Source of the DNA: Flavobacterium panici | Lineage (GTDB): Bacteria > Bacteroidota > Bacteroidia > Flavobacteriales > Flavobacteriaceae | DNA length: 64,000 nucleotides | Assembly: GCF_903819335.1 (NCBI RefSeq) | Contig: NZ_CAIJDE010000050.1 | Location: 1 to 64,000 of the forward strand | Direction: 5' to 3' | Shown: positions 62,092 to 64,000 of the stretch, piece by piece | Layout: each line of letters starts with the position of its first letter | Position numbering within the stretch: the first letter of the stretch is position 1 | Notes under the pieces: model-generated | Told to the model about the DNA's origin: nothing | The model's input: only the letters and a program-made list of their open reading frames with translations | Databases searched by the model: none | Position numbers and translations under genes: made by a program

Positions 62092-62774
62092 AAAATTTCA
62101 AGATACTTTATACCGAAGATGACGAAACGCTGGCGTTTTTGACCAAAGATAATTTGGAACAAAATAATTATGAAGTGGTTCATTGTACGAATGGAAAATC
62201 TGGTTTGGAAACTTTCAAAAATGAAGATTTTGATATTTGTATTTTTGATATTATGATGCCGAAAATGGACGGTTTTGAACTGGCTGAAGAAGTCCGGAAA
62301 ATTGATACTGATGTTCCGATTATTTTTCTTTCGGCTAAAACTTTGAAAGAAGATCGTATAAAAGGACTTCGCCTTGGTGCCGATGATTATTTGGTAAAGC
62401 CTTTTAGTATTGAAGAATTAATTTTGAAAATTGAGGTTTTCCTGAAACGTTCTCAGAAAAATAATAAAGTCGAAAAATCGGTTTATGAGATTGGAAAATA
62501 TCAATTTGATACCAAAAATTTTATTCTTTTTAATGATGAAGAAAAAGTCGGTCTTACACAACGTGAAGCCGAATTGCTAAAATTGTTTCTTGACAATAAA
62601 AATTTAGTTTTAAAAAGAGAGCAGATTTTAACTGCACTTTGGGGAACTGATGATTATTTTATGGGAAGAAGTCTTGATGTTTTTATTTCGCGCCTGCGTA
62701 AAATTTTATCAAACGAAAAAGGCATTTCGATTGAAAACCTGCACGGAATTGGTTTTAGGTTTTCTATAGCGTAA
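62088..62774 (+). CDS. OmpR-family response regulator (RprY-like)
   Basis: A 228-residue DNA-binding regulator. The receiver has EDDE (residues 10-13), the phosphorylated aspartate in CIFDIMMPKMDGF (near 53), IIFLSAKT and the lysine in YLVKPFS. A winged-helix domain (about 130-228) reads VGLTQREAELLKLFLDNKNL and GRSLDVFISRLRKIL. It overlaps the kinase gene by four bases and is its partner. RprX/RprY-like pairs control envelope and stress genes in Bacteroidota; targets here are unknown. Confidence 0.94.
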   Translation: MKNFKILYTEDDETLAFLTKDNLEQNNYEVVHCTNGKSGLETFKNEDFDICIFDIMMPKMDGFELAEEVRKIDTDVPIIFLSAKTLKEDRIKGLRLGADDYLVKPFSIEELILKIEVFLKRSQKNNKVEKSVYEIGKYQFDTKNFILFNDEEKVGLTQREAELLKLFLDNKNLVLKREQILTALWGTDDYFMGRSLDVFISRLRKILSNEKGISIENLHGIGFRFSIA

Positions 62775-62881
62775 TTGTAAAGTGTATTCTTTCAAATAAT
62801 CACAATTCTGTTAAAAATAAAGAATAATCTGTAAATAGATTTTGAAAAATCTTTGTATTTTTAAGTTCTAATTTTCCAAAT

Positions 62882-63646
62882 ATGAAAATACATCATTTGC
62901 GAAATGCCACATTGGTTATTGAGACAGAAAAGCATGTTATTCTTGTAGATCCGATGTTAGGAAAGAGAAAAACAATTGCTCCTTTTACTATTTTTCGTTA
63001 CAATCCAAAACGCAATCCTCTAGTGGCCCTGCCTAAAAACAGCAGGGAAATTTTGAGCAATGTTACGCATTGTTTAATTACGCATTTACACCCGGATCAT
63101 ATTGATAAAGCCGGAGAAGTATTTTTAAGAAGAAAAAGTATACCGGTAATCTGTAGCGCTAAAGATGAAAAAACTCTTTTGCAAAGAGGTCTTAATATTG
63201 TACAAACTTTAAATTATTGGGAACCTCAGCCTTTTTTAGATGGAAGAATTATTGGAATTCCTGCTCTTCATGGTTACGGCTGGATTGCAAAATTGATGGG
63301 AAATGTAATGGGATTTTACATTGAACTTGCAAACGAAAAATCGGTTTATATAAGTTCTGACACTATTTTTACAGATGATGTTCAAAAAGCATTAATCGAA
63401 CTCAAACCCGATATTGCAACTGTTGCCTGCGGAACTGCCAGATTAGATATTGGACAGCCTTTGTTAATGCGAATGAATGATATTTTGAAGTTTACAGCTC
63501 TTGCTCCCGGAAAAGTTTTTGCCAATCATCTTGAAGCTTTAAATCACTGCCCAACCACTCGTGAGGAATTAAGAAAGGCATTAACTGAAAATAATCTTTT
63601 GTATAAAGTTGCTATTCCGAGTGACGGAACTAGTGTAGATTATTGA
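62882..63646 (+). CDS. MBL-fold metallo-hydrolase (UlaG-like)
   Basis: A 254-residue cytoplasmic hydrolase. The metal-binding motif is LITHLHPDHIDKAG (HxHxDH, about 68-73) with further ligands in the aspartate of ISSDTIF and the histidine in FANHLEALNHCP. The N-terminal IHHLRNATLVIETEKHVILV belongs to the beta-lactamase-like L-ascorbate-6-P lactonase (UlaG)/YtkL group. The substrate is unknown. It is single, 108 bases after the regulator gene, and faces the partial gene at the window edge. Confidence 0.9.
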   Translation: MKIHHLRNATLVIETEKHVILVDPMLGKRKTIAPFTIFRYNPKRNPLVALPKNSREILSNVTHCLITHLHPDHIDKAGEVFLRRKSIPVICSAKDEKTLLQRGLNIVQTLNYWEPQPFLDGRIIGIPALHGYGWIAKLMGNVMGFYIELANEKSVYISSDTIFTDDVQKALIELKPDIATVACGTARLDIGQPLLMRMNDILKFTALAPGKVFANHLEALNHCPTTREELRKALTENNLLYKVAIPSDGTSVDY

Positions 63647-63647
63647 T

Positions 63648-64000
63648 CTATAAAACTAACAACCCAAACTCTCTCAAAGTATTAATTGGTTTTGAATACC
63701 AAAATAATTCAAAATCCTTTAATAAAGTTTCAAAATCATTTTTGACTTCCTGAAAAGTATAATTTTTAGCGTTTGAAATTGAAATTTTGCTTAAAATATC
63801 AATTAACCATTCACCTTCTTCTTTACTGGTTTGAATGGTGAAGCTTTCTTTTTTATCATGAAAAGTCAAAGACATCATTTCCCAGCTTCTTCCTTTTTTT
63901 GATTTGGTAAAGATTTCAGCCGAAGGTTTTCCGCCAAGCCAAACAACTTTCGCATTTGGTTTTGTATTGAAATCATTTTGTTCTTCGAGTGCATTAAAAA
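63648..64000 (-). CDS. Uncharacterised protein, 3' part only
   Basis: The stop is at 63648 and the frame stays open to the window end, so at least 117 codons belong to it; the ATG at 63878 is inside the coding region and probably not the start. Visible words are PNAKVVWLGGKPSAEIFTKS, GRSWEMMSLTFHDKKES and LPEGEWLIDIL-like (KEEGEWLIDILSKI). The C-terminal region ends NTLREFGLLVL. I do not recognise the family. The gene is convergent with the MBL-fold gene with a two-base gap between stops. Confidence 0.6.
   Translation of the reverse strand, partial: FNALEEQNDFNTKPNAKVVWLGGKPSAEIFTKSKKGRSWEMMSLTFHDKKESFTIQTSKEEGEWLIDILSKISISNAKNYTFQEVKNDFETLLKDFELFWYSKPINTLREFGLLVL

Overview
The window is a 64-kb piece of a low-GC Bacteroidota chromosome, most likely a Flavobacterium close to F. 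johnsoniae. The evidence is SusC/SusD proteins, a type IX secretion type B C-terminal sorting domain, promoter elements of the TTG/TAnnTTTG class, few clear Shine-Dalgarno sites, and many long intergenic palindromes typical of flavobacteria. The annotation is by reading only; family names rest on recognised motifs, not database searches.

Layout. 1-5 kb: a divergent ClC-type channel, an HPP membrane protein, a pRiA4b ORF-3 family protein, a four-helix-bundle (S23/IVS-type) gene sitting inside a 38-bp inverted repeat, and a nucleoid-associated protein. 4.5-6 kb: a short-chain dehydrogenase with its TetR regulator and two matching palindromic operators. 6-16 kb: a large GAF-domain protein, an HD-hydrolase fused to a Pycsar-type membrane effector domain, a 1242-residue surface protein combining a phosphoesterase, a kinase-like region and a BamA-like barrel, a lipoprotein and an uncharacterised protein that shares a kinase-like motif. 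16-33 kb: an ABC exporter, a T9SS-secreted protein, housekeeping genes (typA, rpsT, two tRNA-Glu, proS, rimO), a PAS histidine kinase with a response regulator, and several envelope proteins.

34.6-59.5 kb is one continuous polysaccharide utilisation locus for beta-mannan, probably acetylated galacto(gluco)mannan. SusC, SusD and a TIG-domain glycan-binding lipoprotein take up the glycan. GH26 (two copies) and a GH5 enzyme cut the backbone, but the GH5 gene is frameshifted here. A GH27 enzyme removes galactose, two SGNH esterases remove acetyl groups, a GPH-type symporter imports oligosaccharides, and a 2-epimerase plus GH130 phosphorylase convert mannobiose to mannosyl-glucose and then to mannose-1-phosphate and glucose. 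A GH3 enzyme handles beta-glucosyl ends, and an AraC-type protein is the likely regulator.

59.6-64 kb: an NlpC/P60 hydrolase, a DUF1573 protein, an OmpR-type two-component pair with overlapping genes, an MBL-fold hydrolase, and the 3' end of a gene that runs out of the window.

The most unusual items are the phosphoesterase/kinase-like/barrel fusion (10096-13824), the HD-Pycsar effector fusion without a cyclase (8890-10068), the inverted-repeat-bounded four-helix-bundle gene (2908-3391), and the dense, partly nested palindromic elements at gene borders.
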